A stretch of DNA of 64,000 nt from Luteimicrobium subarcticum (GCF_002798015.1 NZ_PGTZ01000006.1:620001-684000), one strand, 5' to 3'; shown: positions 47,120 to 57,035, counted from the stretch's first letter. Notes: generated by a model from the letters alone, not told the origin. Translations and numbers: made by a program.

Positions 47120-47126
47120 AAGGTGG

Positions 47127-47531
47127 TCAGACGCGGCGACGCTTGGGCGGGCGGCAGCCGTTGTGCGCCTGGGGCGTCACGTCCTGGATCGAACCGACCT
47201 CGAGGCCGGCCGACTGGAGCGAACGGATCGCGGTCTCGCGGCCCGAGCCCGGGCCCTTGACGAAGACGTCGACCTTCTTGACGCCGTGCTCGGCGGCCTT
47301 GCGGGCAGCGGCCTCGGCGGCCATGCCGGCGGCGTACGGGGTCGACTTGCGCGAGCCCTTGAAGCCGACGTCGCCGCCGGAGGCCCACGAGATCACGGCG
47401 CCCGACGGGTCGGTGATCGAGACGATCGTGTTGTTGAAGGTGCTCTTGATGTGCGCCTGGCCGAGCGGGACGTTCTTCTTGTCCTTGCGGCGGGGCTTGC
47501 GGCCGGCGGCCGCGCGGGTCTTGGGAGGCAT
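47127..47531 (-). CDS. rpsK: 30S ribosomal protein S11
   Basis: The 134-residue protein begins [21 protein letters not shown] and contains [41 protein letters not shown] and the C-terminal [18 protein letters not shown], all canonical S11. The ATG at 47531 is the usual start. rpsM lies 129 bases upstream; the next gene downstream is rpoA, not rpsD. Confidence 0.98.
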   Translation of the reverse strand: MPPKTRAAAGRKPRRKDKKNVPLGQAHIKSTFNNTIVSITDPSGAVISWASGGDVGFKGSRKSTPYAAGMAAEAAARKAAEHGVKKVDVFVKGPGSGRETAIRSLQSAGLEVGSIQDVTPQAHNGCRPPKRRRV

Positions 47532-47660
47532 GTCCTGGGTTTCTCCTGGGTGAGGTCTTCGGACCGGGCGGGCTGCCCCGGCGCTCGGACGACCCGGACG
47601 CACCGCGAGAGCGGTGGGTGGGGAGGTCGGCGCTCGGTGCGGCCCGGCGCGGACTGCTGG

Positions 47661-48035
47661 TTAGCGGGCCTTCTTCTTGCCGGCCACGGTGCGCTTCGGA
47701 CCCTTGCGGGTGCGCGCGTTGGTCTTGGTGCGCTGACCGCGGACGGGCAGACCACGACGGTGGCGAAGACCCTCGTAGCAGCCGATCTCGACCTTGCGGC
47801 GGATGTCGGCGGCCACCTCACGGCGGAGGTCACCCTCGAGCTTGTAGTTGCCCTCGAGGTAGTCACGCAGCGCGACGAGCTCGGCGTCGCCGAGGTCCTT
47901 CACGCGAACGTCCGGGCTGATCCCGGTAGCGGCCAGGGTCGCCTGGGCGCGGGTACGGCCGACGCCGTAGATGTAGGTGAGCGCAACCTCGAGTCGCTTG
48001 TCGCGAGGGAGGTCTACGCCGACGAGACGTGCCAT
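47661..48035 (-). CDS. rpsM: 30S ribosomal protein S13
   Basis: The 124-residue protein begins [34 protein letters not shown] and ends with [32 protein letters not shown]13 contacts the P-site tRNA and S19. A 151-base gap separates it from rpmJ, containing a small 7-base hairpin at 48127-48142. Confidence 0.98.
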   Translation of the reverse strand: MARLVGVDLPRDKRLEVALTYIYGVGRTRAQATLAATGISPDVRVKDLGDAELVALRDYLEGNYKLEGDLRREVAADIRRKVEIGCYEGLRHRRGLPVRGQRTKTNARTRKGPKRTVAGKKKAR

Positions 48036-48186
48036 GTGCCTGACGGCTCCTTGTACTGCTGGTCGGAGGTCTTCCGCACCACCCTCCCGCTGATCCTGCG
48101 GGCCCCGGCCTCCGACCGGGGGTTCCCCTGCGCGAGCGCAGGTTCGTGATGGTGCGTGTGAGCAGGTCGCTCGGTGTGCCGGGGCC

Positions 48187-48300
48187 TCAGCCCTGGCGCT
48201 GCTTGTGCCGTGCGTTCTCGCAGATGACCATGACGCGACCGTGCCGGCGGATCACCTTGCACTTGTCGCAGATCTTCTTGACGCTCGGGTTGACCTTCAT
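48187..48300 (-). CDS. rpmJ: 50S ribosomal protein L36
   Basis: The 37-residue zinc-ribbon protein starts [16 protein letters not shown], with Cys at 11, 14 and 27 and His at 32 as zinc ligands, and ends KQRQG. This is the zinc-binding (C+) form. The ATG at 48300 lies 74 bases after infA. Confidence 0.97.
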   Translation of the reverse strand: MKVNPSVKKICDKCKVIRRHGRVMVICENARHKQRQG

Positions 48301-48374
48301 GGTGAAGTCCCTTCGCTGCCGCGCGCGCACCCCGGGGCTCCGGGGCAGCGCCCGACGGCGCGCTCGAGTGGTGG

Positions 48375-48596
48375 TTACTTGTAGCGGTAGACGATGCGAC
48401 CGCGGGACAGGTCGTACGGGCTCAGCTCGACGACCACACGGTCCTCCGGAAGGATCCGGATGTAGTGCTGCCGCATCTTGCCCGAGATGTGCGCGAGGAC
48501 CTTGTGCCCGTTGGCCAGCTCCACGCGGAACATCGCGTTCGGCAGGGCCTCGACCACGCTGCCCTCGATCTCGATGACGCCGTCCTTCTTCGCCAT
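48375..48596 (-). CDS. infA: Translation initiation factor IF-1
   Basis: The 73-residue OB-fold protein begins [40 protein letters not shown] and ends [14 protein letters not shown], the standard IF-1. The ATG at 48596 is the only start giving that N-terminus. A promoter in the 255-base gap after map probably drives infA-rpmJ-rpsM-rpsK. Confidence 0.98.
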   Translation of the reverse strand: MAKKDGVIEIEGSVVEALPNAMFRVELANGHKVLAHISGKMRQHYIRILPEDRVVVELSPYDLSRGRIVYRYK

Positions 48597-48811
48597 GTCC
48601 TCCGCTAACTCTCGTCCGGTCGACCACGAGGACATGCCGTGCACCGTGGTGCAGGGAGGGATGGCCCCGTGGACGAGGTGCGAAGTGGTGTTGCCCCCGA
48701 CCGCGCGCCCGTGCCCGTGAGCAGTGAGAGCGAGGTCCGTGGGCGGCGTCCGCCTTGCTGACCGATCGGCCGGCAAGGAGCTGAACGCACAGTCTCCACA
48801 CCCGACAGACC

Positions 48812-48841
48812 ATCCTACGCCATCGGGCGAGATGAAGGAAA
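48812..48841 (-). promoter_or_regulatory. Putative infA promoter
   Basis: TTTCCT (48836-48841) and TAGGAT (48812-48817) on the minus strand, 18 bases apart, lie just after the map stop codon. They give an infA leader of about 210 bases. Confidence 0.5.
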
Positions 48842-48851
48842 CGCGGCCGGC

Positions 48852-49682
48852 TCAGTCGAGAGGCGTCGGCGTGACGCCGTGAGCGGCGAGGCCCGCCGCT
48901 CCCCCGTCCCGCGCCGTCAGCACCCAGATCCCGCCGTCGAGGACGGCGACCGTGTGCTCCCAGTGCGCGGCACGTGAGCCGTCCTCCGTCACGACCGTCC
49001 AGTCGTCGTCCAGCACGCGCGTGCCCGCCTCGCCGGCCGTCAGCATCGGCTCCACGGCGACGCACAGGCCCGGGCGCACCTTCGCGCCCCGGCCACGTGC
49101 TCGGTAGTTCAGGACGTCGGGGTCCTGGTGCATCTCGGTGCCGATGCCGTGGCCCACGTACTCCTCGACGATCCCGTAACCGGGCCCGCCGTGCGCAGCG
49201 GCCGCGACGACGGTCTCGACCGCCTCGCCCACCCCGTCGAGGTGCGAGCACGCGGCCAGCGCGGCGATCCCCGCCCACATCGCCCGCTCGGTCGTCGCCG
49301 CCAGCGCGACGTCGGCGGCGTCCGCGGCAGGCAGCACCGTCGTGAACGCGGCGTCACCGTGCCAGCCGTCCACGACCGCCCCGCAGTCCACGGACACCAC
49401 GTCGCCCGGCTCGAGCACACGGTCACCCGGGATGCCGTGCACGACCTCGTCGTTCACCGACACGCAGATCGTGGCGGGATAGCCCTCGTACCCGAGGAAC
49501 GACGGCGTGGCACCCGCGCGGGCGATCACCTCGGCCGCGACGGCGTCCAGGTCGGCGGTCGACGCGCCCACGACGGCCGCCGCACGGACCGCGTCGAGCG
49601 CGTCCGCGACGACCAGACCGGCCCGGCGCATCACCAGGACCTGGTCCGGGGACTTGTACTCGATACGGTCCATCCCGAACAT
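48852..49682 (-). CDS. map: Methionine aminopeptidase, type I
   Basis: Map removes the initiator methionine. The 276-residue protein has [23 protein letters not shown], the substrate-pocket [20 protein letters not shown], the metal ligands in [32 protein letters not shown] and a C-terminal [31 protein letters not shown] at 49682 has AGGGGG upstream. It follows adk by 39 bases in secY-adk-map. Confidence 0.96.
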   Translation of the reverse strand: MFGMDRIEYKSPDQVLVMRRAGLVVADALDAVRAAAVVGASTADLDAVAAEVIARAGATPSFLGYEGYPATICVSVNDEVVHGIPGDRVLEPGDVVSVDCGAVVDGWHGDAAFTTVLPAADAADVALAATTERAMWAGIAALAACSHLDGVGEAVETVVAAAAHGGPGYGIVEEYVGHGIGTEMHQDPDVLNYRARGRGAKVRPGLCVAVEPMLTAGEAGTRVLDDDWTVVTEDGSRAAHWEHTVAVLDGGIWVLTARDGGAAGLAAHGVTPTPLD

Positions 49683-49721
49683 CGCGTCCCCCTACGTCTG
49701 CGTGCGCGGCCCTCGGGCGGG

Positions 49722-50300
49722 TCAGACCGCCGAGGACTCCAGTGCGGACACGAGCCGCGCGGTGACCTCGTCGATGTCGCCCAGGCCGTCGACGCGGACC
49801 AGCAGGCCACGCTCGGCGTACGCGTCGGTCAGCGGCGCCGTCTGCTCCGCGTAGATGTCGAGGCGGCGCGCGATGGCCTCCTCGTTGTCGTCCTCGCGGC
49901 CCTCGATCTCCGCGCGGCGACGGATGCGGGTCAGCAGCTCGTCACGCTCGGCGACGAGCTCGATGACGCCGTCCAGCTCGGTGCCGGCGGCAGCGAGGAT
50001 CGCGTCGAGCTCGACGACCTGGGCCGCGTTGCGCGGGTAGCCGTCGAGGATGAAGCCGTCCGCGGCGTCCGCCTCGGCGAGGCGCGCCCGCACCATGTCG
50101 TTCGTCACCGAGTCGGGCACGAGCTCGCCCTTGGCGCTGTACGACTGGGCGAGCCTGCCCAGCTCGGTGCCGCCCTTGATGTTCGACCGGAAGATGTCCC
50201 CGGTCGAGATCGCCGGGACGCCCAGCCGGTCGGCGAGGCGGGCAGCCTGCGTGCCCTTGCCCGCGCCCTGCGGACCCATGATCACGAGACGATTCGTCAC
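49722..50300 (-). CDS. adk: Adenylate kinase (short-LID form)
   Basis: Adk equilibrates ATP, ADP and AMP. The 192-residue protein has the P-loop LVIMGPQGAGKGTQAARLA, GVPAISTGDIFRSNI, GFILDGYPRNAAQVVELD and a short LID region without zinc cysteines, as in actinobacteria. The GTG start at 50300 overlaps the secY stop (GTGA). Confidence 0.97.
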   Translation of the reverse strand: MTNRLVIMGPQGAGKGTQAARLADRLGVPAISTGDIFRSNIKGGTELGRLAQSYSAKGELVPDSVTNDMVRARLAEADAADGFILDGYPRNAAQVVELDAILAAAGTELDGVIELVAERDELLTRIRRRAEIEGREDDNEEAIARRLDIYAEQTAPLTDAYAERGLLVRVDGLGDIDEVTARLVSALESSAV

Positions 50301-51595
50301 CGGAGGAACCCTTCGTAGTGCCGCTGCTGGAGCTGCGAGTCGATCTGCTTGACGGTCTCGAGGCCCACACCGACGACGATGAGGATCGAGGAGCCGCCGA
50401 ACGGGATGTTCGTCGACACGTTCAGGGCCAGGAACGCGAACGTCGGGATGAGCGCGACCAGCATCAGGTAGAGCGAGCCCGCCGACGTGATGCGCGTGAT
50501 CACGTAGTCGAGGTACTCGGCCGTCGGCCGGCCCGCCCGGATACCCGGGATGAACCCGCCGTACGTCTTCATGTTGTCGGCGACCTCGTCCGGGTTGAAC
50601 GTGATGGCCGTGTAGAAGAAGCAGAAGAACAGGATCAGCAGCGCGTACAGCGCGATGTGCCAGGACGACTCCTGGCTCGCGAGGTTCTGGCTGATCCACT
50701 GCACCCAGCCCTTCGACTGGTCGGCGAACTGGGCGATCAGGCCCGGGATCGCGAGCAGCGACGAGGCGAAGATGATCGGGATCACGCCGGCCATGTTGAT
50801 CTTGATCGGGATGTACGTGGACGAGCCCCCGTACATGCGCCGACCGACCATGCGCTTGGCGTACTGCACCGGCACGCGGCGCTGCGACTGCTCGACGAAC
50901 ACGACGAGCCCGATGACCAGGATGCAGACCGCGATCACGACGATGAACTTGCCGACGCCGCCGTTGCCGCCCGCGATCGACCACAGGGCCGTCGGGAAGC
51001 TCGCCGCGATCGACGTGAAGATGAGGAGCGACATGCCGTTGCCGACGCCGCGCTCGGTGATGAGCTCGCCCAGCCACATGATCAGGCCGGTGCCCGCGGT
51101 CATCGTGACGACCATGATCGACAGGTTCACGAACGACTCGTCCGGGATGACCGGCACCGAGCAGTTCTGGAACAGCAGGCCGGAGCGCGCGGTCGTGATG
51201 ATCGTCGTCGACTGCAGGATCGCGAGGGCGATGGTCAGGTAGCGGGTGTACTGCGTGAGCTTCGCCGTACCCGACTGGCCCTCCTTGTGGAGCGCCTCGA
51301 AACGAGGGATCACCACACGGAGCAGCTGGATGATGATGCTCGCCGTGATGTACGGCATGATCCCCAGCGCGAACACGGACAGCTTGAGCATCGCGCCACC
51401 GCTGAACAGGTTCACGAGCCCCAGGAGGTCGCTGCTGCCCGCGGTCTCGTCGATACAGGTCTGCACGTTCGTGTAGCTGACCCCGGGCGTGGGGATGAAC
51501 GAGCCGATCCGGAAGATCACCATGATCCCGATCGTGAACAGCAGCTTGCGCCGCAGATCAGGTGTCCGGAAAGCCCGGCCGAATGCGCCTAGCAC
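50297..51595 (-). CDS. secY: Protein translocase subunit SecY
   Basis: SecY is the membrane channel of the Sec system. The 432-residue protein begins VLGAFGRAFRTPDLRRKLLFTIGIMVIFRIGSFIPTPG and has about ten membrane spans. Family motifs are LFSGGAMLKLSVFALGIMPYI, the TRYLTIALAILQ helix, RGVGNGMSLLIFTSI and IPGIRAGRPTAEYL-like GFIPGIRAGRPTAEYLDYV. I chose the GTG at 51595 because AGGAGG lies 5 bases before it; the frame stays open upstream without homology. It heads a secY-adk-map unit with its own promoter. Confidence 0.97.
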   Translation of the reverse strand: MLGAFGRAFRTPDLRRKLLFTIGIMVIFRIGSFIPTPGVSYTNVQTCIDETAGSSDLLGLVNLFSGGAMLKLSVFALGIMPYITASIIIQLLRVVIPRFEALHKEGQSGTAKLTQYTRYLTIALAILQSTTIITTARSGLLFQNCSVPVIPDESFVNLSIMVVTMTAGTGLIMWLGELITERGVGNGMSLLIFTSIAASFPTALWSIAGGNGGVGKFIVVIAVCILVIGLVVFVEQSQRRVPVQYAKRMVGRRMYGGSSTYIPIKINMAGVIPIIFASSLLAIPGLIAQFADQSKGWVQWISQNLASQESSWHIALYALLILFFCFFYTAITFNPDEVADNMKTYGGFIPGIRAGRPTAEYLDYVITRITSAGSLYLMLVALIPTFAFLALNVSTNIPFGGSSILIVVGVGLETVKQIDSQLQQRHYEGFLR

Positions 51596-51691
51596 CAAGT
51601 CCTCCTGGTCCGCCGAGGCGGTAGTTCGTGCGGCCGGCGCGGTCGCCGGTCGTCTTCGACGCGTGTCTGGCACGCCTCGCGCACCGCAGGC

Positions 51692-51722
51692 ACCATAGCC
51701 GCTACGGCGCCAGATCCTGCAA
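51692..51722 (-). promoter_or_regulatory. Putative secY promoter
   Basis: TTGCAG (51717-51722) and TATGGT (51692-51697) on the minus strand, 19 bases apart, lie in the 258-base gap after rplO. Confidence 0.45.
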
Positions 51723-51804
51723 TCCGCAGGTCAGGGCAGGTCTCGAGCCTAACCCGCCACGTCACCGGAGCGGGTGCCCCTGTCCGCACCCTGATACGGA
51801 CGAC

Positions 51805-51842
51805 GGCAGGGCCGACGGCGTCTGCACGCCGCCGGCCCTGCC
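51805..51842 (-). terminator. Terminator after rplO
   Basis: 16-base arms (51805-51820 and 51827-51842) with two mismatches lie 12 bases beyond the rplO stop, so the spc operon appears to end here before secY. Confidence 0.75.
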
Positions 51843-51853
51843 GACATGATGAA

Positions 51854-52549
51854 TCAGTCCTCGGAGACCGAGCCACCGGCGGCGAGGATCTTGTCCTTCG
51901 CCGAACCGGACAGCTTGTCCACCTGGACGTCGAGCTTGACGCTGAGCTCACCGGTGCCGAGCACCTTGACGAGCTGGCCCTTGCGGACCGCACCCTTGTC
52001 GACGAGGTCGGCGACCGTGACGGAGCCGCCCTCGGGGTAGAGCGCCGCGAGCTTGTCCAGGTTCACGACCTGGTACTCGACGCGGAACGGGTTCTTGAAG
52101 CCGCGCAGCTTCGGGAGACGCATGTGGAGGGGCATCTGCCCACCCTCGAAGCGCTCCGGAATCTGGTAACGCGCCTTCTGACCCTTGGTACCACGGCCTG
52201 CCGTCTTACCCTTCGACGCCTCACCACGACCCACACGGGTCTTGGCGGTCTTGGCGCCGGGGGCCGGACGCAGGTGGTGCACCTTGAGGGTGCCACCGGC
52301 ACCGAGGTCGGCCTGCGGGGCCTTCTCCGCCTTCGCGGGGGCAGCCTTCTTGGCCGGAGCCTTCTTCGCGGGAGCCTTCTTCTCAGCAGGCTCCGCAGCC
52401 GCCTTGGCCTCGGCCTTCGCCGGGGCCTCAGCCTTCGCCGGAGCGTCGGCCTTCGCGGCAGTCTTCTTGGCCGGGGCCTTGCGGGCCGGCTTCTTCTCGG
52501 CCGGAGCCGCGGCGTCGGTCACGACGTCCTCGTTCTTCTTCTCGGCCAT
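51854..52549 (-). CDS. rplO: 50S ribosomal protein L15 with about 80-residue N-terminal extension
   Basis: The normal L15 core begins near residue 85 ([40 protein letters not shown]) and continues to the end ([23 protein letters not shown]). Before it lies an Ala/Lys/Pro/Glu-rich stretch with repeated [13 protein letters not shown] units, resembling histone-H1-like tails, making 231 residues against the usual about 148. I chose the ATG at 52549 (10 bases after GGAGG); a GTG at 52555 overlapping the rpmD stop is a close alternative. There is no in-frame start right before the core that would remove the extension. Confidence 0.95.
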   Translation of the reverse strand: MAEKKNEDVVTDAAAPAEKKPARKAPAKKTAAKADAPAKAEAPAKAEAKAAAEPAEKKAPAKKAPAKKAAPAKAEKAPQADLGAGGTLKVHHLRPAPGAKTAKTRVGRGEASKGKTAGRGTKGQKARYQIPERFEGGQMPLHMRLPKLRGFKNPFRVEYQVVNLDKLAALYPEGGSVTVADLVDKGAVRKGQLVKVLGTGELSVKLDVQVDKLSGSAKDKILAAGGSVSED

Positions 52550-52551
52550 GC

Positions 52552-52734
52552 TCACTCGACCTCCTCGACGGTGACGAGGTGCGACACCGTCTTGACCATG
52601 CCACGGATCTCCGGACGGTCCTCCTTCACGGCGGTGTCGCCGATCCGCTTGAGGCCCAGGGTCCGCAGCGTGTCACGCTGGTTCTGCTTGCCGCCGATGG
52701 CGGACTTGGTCTGGGTGACCTTGAGACGTGCCAT
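52552..52734 (-). CDS. rpmD: 50S ribosomal protein L30
   Basis: The 60-residue protein reads [28 protein letters not shown] at the start and ends [13 protein letters not shown], standard bacterial L30. It starts overlapping the rpsE stop (TGATG) and its stop overlaps the alternative L15 start, so rpsE-rpmD-rplO are translationally coupled. Confidence 0.97.
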   Translation of the reverse strand: MARLKVTQTKSAIGGKQNQRDTLRTLGLKRIGDTAVKEDRPEIRGMVKTVSHLVTVEEVE

Positions 52735-53405
52735 CACGCACCTGCCTTCGCGGTGTCCGCGCGACCGGCGGCCTGAGCACGCAGCAGCGCGGCCGGAGCC
52801 ACGTGCTCGAGCGGCAGGCCACGACGGGCGGCCACGGAGGCGGGCTCCTCGAGAGCGCGCAGCGCCGCGACCGTCGCGTGGACGATGTTGATCGAGTTCG
52901 AGGACCCGAGCGACTTGCTGAGCACGTCGTGGATACCCGCGCACTCGAGCACGGCGCGGACCGGACCACCGGCGATCACACCGGTACCCGGAGCAGCCGG
53001 ACGCAGGAAGACCACGCCGGCCGCCGCCTCACCCTGGACGGGGTGCGGGATGGTGCCCTGGATGCGGGGGACGCGGAAGAAGCTCTTCTTCGCCTCCTCG
53101 ACACCCTTGGCGATCGCCGCGGGCACCTCCTTGGCCTTGCCGTAGCCGACGCCGACGGTACCGTCGCCGTCACCCACCACGACGAGCGCGGTGAAGCTGA
53201 AGCGACGACCGCCCTTGACGACCTTGGAGACGCGGTTGATCGTCACGACACGCTCGACGAACGCGTTCTTCTCGGCGTTGTCCTGACGACGGTTGTCCCG
53301 GCGGTCACCGCCGCCACGGCGGCCACCCCGGTCGTTCGAACGGTCGTTCGACCGCTCCTCGGTTGCGGCGCCCGGGGCGCCGGTGTTGCGCTGCCCTGCA
53401 GCCAT
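52734..53405 (-). CDS. rpsE: 30S ribosomal protein S5 with Arg/Gly/Asn-rich N-terminus
   Basis: The S5 core starts at about residue 45 ([35 protein letters not shown]) and contains [15 protein letters not shown] and [19 protein letters not shown]. The first about 45 residues are an RGG-like low-complexity extension ([19 protein letters not shown]), and the last about 20 are Ala-rich. Total 223 residues against about 165 in E. coli. ATG at 53405. Confidence 0.96.
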   Translation of the reverse strand: MAAGQRNTGAPGAATEERSNDRSNDRGGRRGGGDRRDNRRQDNAEKNAFVERVVTINRVSKVVKGGRRFSFTALVVVGDGDGTVGVGYGKAKEVPAAIAKGVEEAKKSFFRVPRIQGTIPHPVQGEAAAGVVFLRPAAPGTGVIAGGPVRAVLECAGIHDVLSKSLGSSNSINIVHATVAALRALEEPASVAARRGLPLEHVAPAALLRAQAAGRADTAKAGA

Positions 53406-53436
53406 CAGAAAATCCTCTGCTTCCGTGCGTTCGTGG

Positions 53437-53808
53437 TCACAGCGACAGACCGCCCTCGCGGGCGCCGTCAGCAACTGCCGCGACCCGGCCGTGGTACTTG
53501 TTGCCGCCGCGGTCGAAGACGACCGCGTCGACGCCGGCAGCCTTCGCACGCTCCGCGACCAGCTCGCCGACGCGACGGGCCTTGGCCGTCTTGTCGCCGT
53601 CCAGGGCGCGGAGGTCGGCCTCGAGGGTCGACGCGGACGCGAGGGTCCGACCGACGGTGTCGTCGACGACCTGCGCCACCATGTGACGCGCGGAACGCGT
53701 GACGACGAGACGCGGACGGGCCGGAGAGCCGGAGATCTTCTTGCGCAGGCGCAGGTGACGTCGCGTACGCGAGATCGACTTGCCCTTGCCCTTGATCGTG
53801 ACAGCCAT
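53437..53808 (-). CDS. rplR: 50S ribosomal protein L18
   Basis: The 123-residue 5S-rRNA-binding protein begins [36 protein letters not shown] and ends [25 protein letters not shown] chose the ATG at 53808, 2 bases after the rplF stop; an in-frame ATG 6 bases upstream is possible. Confidence 0.97.
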   Translation of the reverse strand: MAVTIKGKGKSISRTRRHLRLRKKISGSPARPRLVVTRSARHMVAQVVDDTVGRTLASASTLEADLRALDGDKTAKARRVGELVAERAKAAGVDAVVFDRGGNKYHGRVAAVADGAREGGLSL

Positions 53809-53810
53809 GA

Positions 53811-54347
53811 TCACTTACCAGCCTTTCCGACCTTGCGGCGGACGACCTCGCCGGCGTAGCGCACGCCCTTGCCCTTGTACGGCTCGGGCTTGCGGATCTT
53901 GCGGATGTTCGCAGCGACCTCGCCGACCTGCTGCTTGTCGATGCCGCTCACCGAGAACTTCGTCGGGCTCTCGACGGCGAACGAGATGCCGGTCGGCGCC
54001 GAGACGACGACGGGGTGGCTGAAGCCGAGCGCGAACTCGAGGTCCGTGCCCTTCGCGGCGACGCGGTAACCCGTGCCGACGATCTCGAGCTTCTTCTCGT
54101 AGCCGTCGGTCACACCGGTGACGATGTTCGCGAGCAGCGTGCGGGTGAGGCCGTGCAGGGCGCGCGAGGCGCGCTCGTCGTCAGGACGCTTCACCACGAG
54201 GGTGCCGTCCTCCTGCGAGACCTGGATGGGCGCGGGGATCGTGTGCTCAAGGGTGCCCTTGGGCCCCTTGACCGTGACGAGCGCTCCGCTGATGGTGACA
54301 TCCACGCCGGCGGGAACCGGAACGGGGATCTTGCCGATACGAGACAT
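53811..54347 (-). CDS. rplF: 50S ribosomal protein L6
   Basis: The 178-residue protein begins [21 protein letters not shown], contains [12 protein letters not shown] and [21 protein letters not shown], and ends with [27 protein letters not shown], all canonical. Confidence 0.98.
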   Translation of the reverse strand: MSRIGKIPVPVPAGVDVTISGALVTVKGPKGTLEHTIPAPIQVSQEDGTLVVKRPDDERASRALHGLTRTLLANIVTGVTDGYEKKLEIVGTGYRVAAKGTDLEFALGFSHPVVVSAPTGISFAVESPTKFSVSGIDKQQVGEVAANIRKIRKPEPYKGKGVRYAGEVVRRKVGKAGK

Positions 54348-54367
54348 TGGCGTGACTCCTTTCCGGA

Positions 54368-54766
54368 TTACCAGACGTAGGCGAGGACTTCCCCGCCGAC
54401 GCCCTTCTCGTGTGCCTGGCGGTCGGTCAGGAGGCCGCTCGACGTGGACAGGATCGCCACGCCGAGGCCGCCGAGGACCGTGGGGAGGTTGGTGGACTTC
54501 GCGTACTTGCGCAGGCCCGGCTTCGAGACGCGGCGGATGCCCGAGAGGGCACGCTCGCGGCTGTTGCCGTACTTCAGCGTGATCGTGAGGTTCTTGCCCA
54601 CGGGCGCGTCCTCGACGGTCCAGCCGGTGATGTAGCCCTCGGCCTCAAGGATCTCAGCGATGTGAGACTTGAGCTTCGAGAACGGCATCGTGACCGTGTC
54701 GTGGTGCGCCGAGTTCGCGTTCCGCAGACGCGTCAGCATGTCTGCGATCGGGTCGGTCATTGTCAT
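54368..54766 (-). CDS. rpsH: 30S ribosomal protein S8
   Basis: The 132-residue protein begins [25 protein letters not shown] and ends with [34 protein letters not shown]. It is separated from rpsZ by a long hairpin (54795-54835). Confidence 0.98.
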   Translation of the reverse strand: MTMTDPIADMLTRLRNANSAHHDTVTMPFSKLKSHIAEILEAEGYITGWTVEDAPVGKNLTITLKYGNSRERALSGIRRVSKPGLRKYAKSTNLPTVLGGLGVAILSTSSGLLTDRQAHEKGVGGEVLAYVW

Positions 54767-54794
54767 CGGGCTTCAGCCCTTCCTCACCGGGGTA

Positions 54795-54835
54795 TCCGGG
54801 CGTGCGCTGCGGGCGAACCGCCCGCGCACGCCGGA
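54795..54835 (-). other. Long hairpin between rpsZ and rpsH
   Basis: Outer arms TCCGG/CCGGA and inner GC-rich arms form a nearly continuous stem over 41 bases. It starts 16 bases after the rpsZ stop codon. No T-run follows, so a processing or attenuation role is as likely as termination. Confidence 0.55.
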
Positions 54836-54850
54836 CCTACGGTGTAGTGG

Positions 54851-55036
54851 TTACCAGCTGCTCTTGGTGACGCCGGGGAGCTCGCCGCGGTGCGCCATCT
54901 CACGAAGGCACACACGGCAGAGGCCGAACTTGCGGTACACCGAGTGCGGACGACCGCACTTCTGGCACCGGGTGTAGGCACGGACCGCGAACTTGGGCTT
55001 CGCAGCGGCCTTGTTGATCAGGGCCTTCTTCGCCAT
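54851..55036 (-). CDS. rpsZ: 30S ribosomal protein S14, type Z (zinc-binding)
   Basis: The 61-residue protein has the zinc pairs Cys24-x2-Cys27 and Cys40-x2-Cys43 and ends [15 protein letters not shown]. This is the zinc-containing form; a zinc-free paralogue, if present, is elsewhere. It starts 1 base after the rplE stop. Confidence 0.97.
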   Translation of the reverse strand: MAKKALINKAAAKPKFAVRAYTRCQKCGRPHSVYRKFGLCRVCLREMAHRGELPGVTKSSW

Positions 55037-55037
55037 G

Positions 55038-55610
55038 TCAGTTCTCCTGCTTGAACGGGAAGCCGAGGCGACGAAGCAGGGATCGACCCTCGTCGTCCGT
55101 CGTGGCCGTCGTCACGATCGTGATGTCCATGCCCCGGACGCGGTCGATCTTGTCCTGGTCGATCTCGTGGAACATCGACTGCTCCGTGAGACCGAAGGTG
55201 TAGTTGCCGTGACCGTCGAACTGCTTGTCCGACAGGCCGCGGAAGTCGCGGATGCGCGGCAGCGCGAGCGACAGCAGACGGTCCAGGAACTCCCACATGC
55301 GGTCGCCGCGCAGCGTGGTGTGCGCGCCGATCGGCATGCCCTCGCGCAGCTTGAACTGCGCGATCGACTTGCGGGCCTTGGTGACCTGCGGCTTCTGTCC
55401 CGTGATCAGGGACAGGTCGCGGATCGCGCCCTCGATGAGCTTGGAGTCCTTCGCGGCGTCGCCGACGCCCATGTTCACGACGACCTTGGTCACGCGTGCG
55501 ACCTGGTTGACGTTGTCGTGGCCGAACTCCTCGAGGAGGCCGGCGACGATCTCGGAGCGGTAGCGCTCCTTGAGACGCGGGATCGTGGTGATCTCGGTGG
55601 TGTCGGTCAT
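55038..55610 (-). CDS. rplE: 50S ribosomal protein L5
   Basis: The 190-residue 5S-rRNA-binding protein contains [55 protein letters not shown] and [28 protein letters not shown]. Its start overlaps the rplX stop by one base. Confidence 0.98.
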   Translation of the reverse strand: MTDTTEITTIPRLKERYRSEIVAGLLEEFGHDNVNQVARVTKVVVNMGVGDAAKDSKLIEGAIRDLSLITGQKPQVTKARKSIAQFKLREGMPIGAHTTLRGDRMWEFLDRLLSLALPRIRDFRGLSDKQFDGHGNYTFGLTEQSMFHEIDQDKIDRVRGMDITIVTTATTDDEGRSLLRRLGFPFKQEN

Positions 55611-55951
55611 CAGATGTCCTTACCGGAGCGCTTGGCGACGCGGACGCGCACCTGGCGCTTGCGACCGTCGCGCTCGACCTCTTCGATGCGGTACCCGACG
55701 CGGGTGCCCTTCTTCGTCTCCGGGTCGACCAGCATCACGTTGGACACGTGGATCGGCGCCTCGACGACCTCGATGCCACCCGTGCGGGTGCCACGGTCGT
55801 TCTGGCCGACCTTCGTGTGCTTCGTGACGCGCTGGACGCCCTCGACGATCAGGCGGTCGGAGTCCTTGAGGACCTCGAGCACGCGCCCGGTCTTGCCCTT
55901 GTCGCGACCCGAGATCACGAGGACCTGGTCGCCCTTCTTGATCTTCGCCAT
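55610..55951 (-). CDS. rplX: 50S ribosomal protein L24
   Basis: The 113-residue KOW protein begins [39 protein letters not shown] and contains [24 protein letters not shown]. Standard length. Confidence 0.98.
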   Translation of the reverse strand: MAKIKKGDQVLVISGRDKGKTGRVLEVLKDSDRLIVEGVQRVTKHTKVGQNDRGTRTGGIEVVEAPIHVSNVMLVDPETKKGTRVGYRIEEVERDGRKRQVRVRVAKRSGKDI

Positions 55952-55953
55952 GT

Positions 55954-56322
55954 TCAGAGCACCTCCGGAGCCAGCGAGATGATCTTCATGAAGCGCTTGT
56001 CGCGCAGCTCGCGGCCCACCGGGCCGAAGATGCGCGTGCCACGCGGCTCGTTGTCGTTACGGAGGATCACGGCGGCGTTCTCGTCGAACTTGATGTACGA
56101 GCCGTCAGCGCGCCGGCGCTCCTTGGTGGTGCGGACGACGACGGCCTTGACCACGTCGCCCTTCTTCACGTTGCCACCGGGGATCGCGTCCTTGACGGTA
56201 GCGACGATCACGTCGCCGATTCCGGCGTAGCGACGACCGGAACCACCGAGAACACGGATGCAGAGAATCTCCTTGGCACCCGTGTTGTCGGCGACCCGAA
56301 GTCGCGACTCCTGCTGGATCAT
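55954..56322 (-). CDS. rplN: 50S ribosomal protein L14
   Basis: The 122-residue protein begins [46 protein letters not shown] and ends [18 protein letters not shown]. It is the first gene after a 163-base gap and the hairpin at 56408-56433, which is the classical S10/spc operon boundary. Confidence 0.98.
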   Translation of the reverse strand: MIQQESRLRVADNTGAKEILCIRVLGGSGRRYAGIGDVIVATVKDAIPGGNVKKGDVVKAVVVRTTKERRRADGSYIKFDENAAVILRNDNEPRGTRIFGPVGRELRDKRFMKIISLAPEVL

Positions 56323-56407
56323 GTCAGTGAACTCCTGTTGTCGAGCCGGTTCTCGCGCTGTGCGCGAGCCTTGCCGAACGGATAGTTGTCTTCGGCCGCC
56401 GGGCGGG

Positions 56408-56433
56408 CGGCCGCGCGACGTGTCGCGCGGCCG
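56408..56433 (-). terminator. Hairpin at the S10/spc boundary
   Basis: A perfect palindrome with 12-base arms (56408-56419 and 56422-56433) and a 2-base centre lies between rpsQ and rplN. It has no T-run. Its location matches the junction between S10 and spc operons in other bacteria. I could not identify a convincing spc promoter in the remaining 85 bases. Confidence 0.6.
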
Positions 56434-56485
56434 ACCTCCCAGCCGACCAGCCCGGACCGGTCACCCGGCCCGGGACGAGATCGGC

Positions 56486-56803
56486 TTACTTGGCCTTCTC
56501 GAGGATCTCGACCACGCGCCACCGCTTGGTGGCGGACAGCGGCCGGGTCTCCATGATGAGGACGAGGTCACCGACACCGGCAGCGTTCTGCTCGTCGTGC
56601 GCCTTGACCTTGCTCGTGCGACGCATGACCTTGCCGTAGAGGGGGTGCTTGACCCGGTCCTCGACGGCGATCACGACAGTCTTGTCCATCTTGTCGCTGA
56701 CGACGTAGCCCCGGCGCGTCTTGCGGTTCGCGCGGGTCTCGGCGGCCTCGGCCACCGTGGTCTCAACGTTCTCGGTCTTCTCGGTCATTCCAGCCTCACT
56801 CAC
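56486..56803 (-). CDS. rpsQ: 30S ribosomal protein S17
   Basis: The S17 core reads [46 protein letters not shown]. About 25 acidic residues precede it, giving 105 residues, slightly longer than E. coli. The 5' end overlaps the end of rpmC by 8 bases. Confidence 0.97.
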   Translation of the reverse strand: MSEAGMTEKTENVETTVAEAAETRANRKTRRGYVVSDKMDKTVVIAVEDRVKHPLYGKVMRRTSKVKAHDEQNAAGVGDLVLIMETRPLSATKRWRVVEILEKAK

Positions 56804-57035
56804 TCACGCTCGGGGCGGTCCGGATGCCGAGCTCACGCTCACGCAGGATCGTGTAGATCCGCGCGATGTCCCGGCGGACGGCCTTGAGCCGGCCGTTCGA
56901 GTCGAGCTGACCCGTGGCCGCCTGGAAGCGGAGGTTGAACAGCTCTTCCTTGGCCTTCTTCAGCTCGGCGACGAGCTTGTCGTCGTCGAACGTGTCCAGC
57001 TCGCTCGACACGAGCTCCTTGGTACCGACAGCCAT
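56796..57035 (-). CDS. rpmC: 50S ribosomal protein L29
   Basis: The 79-residue helical protein contains [58 protein letters not shown], the L29 signature. The start overlaps the rplP stop by one base. Confidence 0.97.
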   Translation of the reverse strand: MAVGTKELVSSELDTFDDDKLVAELKKAKEELFNLRFQAATGQLDSNGRLKAVRRDIARIYTILRERELGIRTAPSVSE

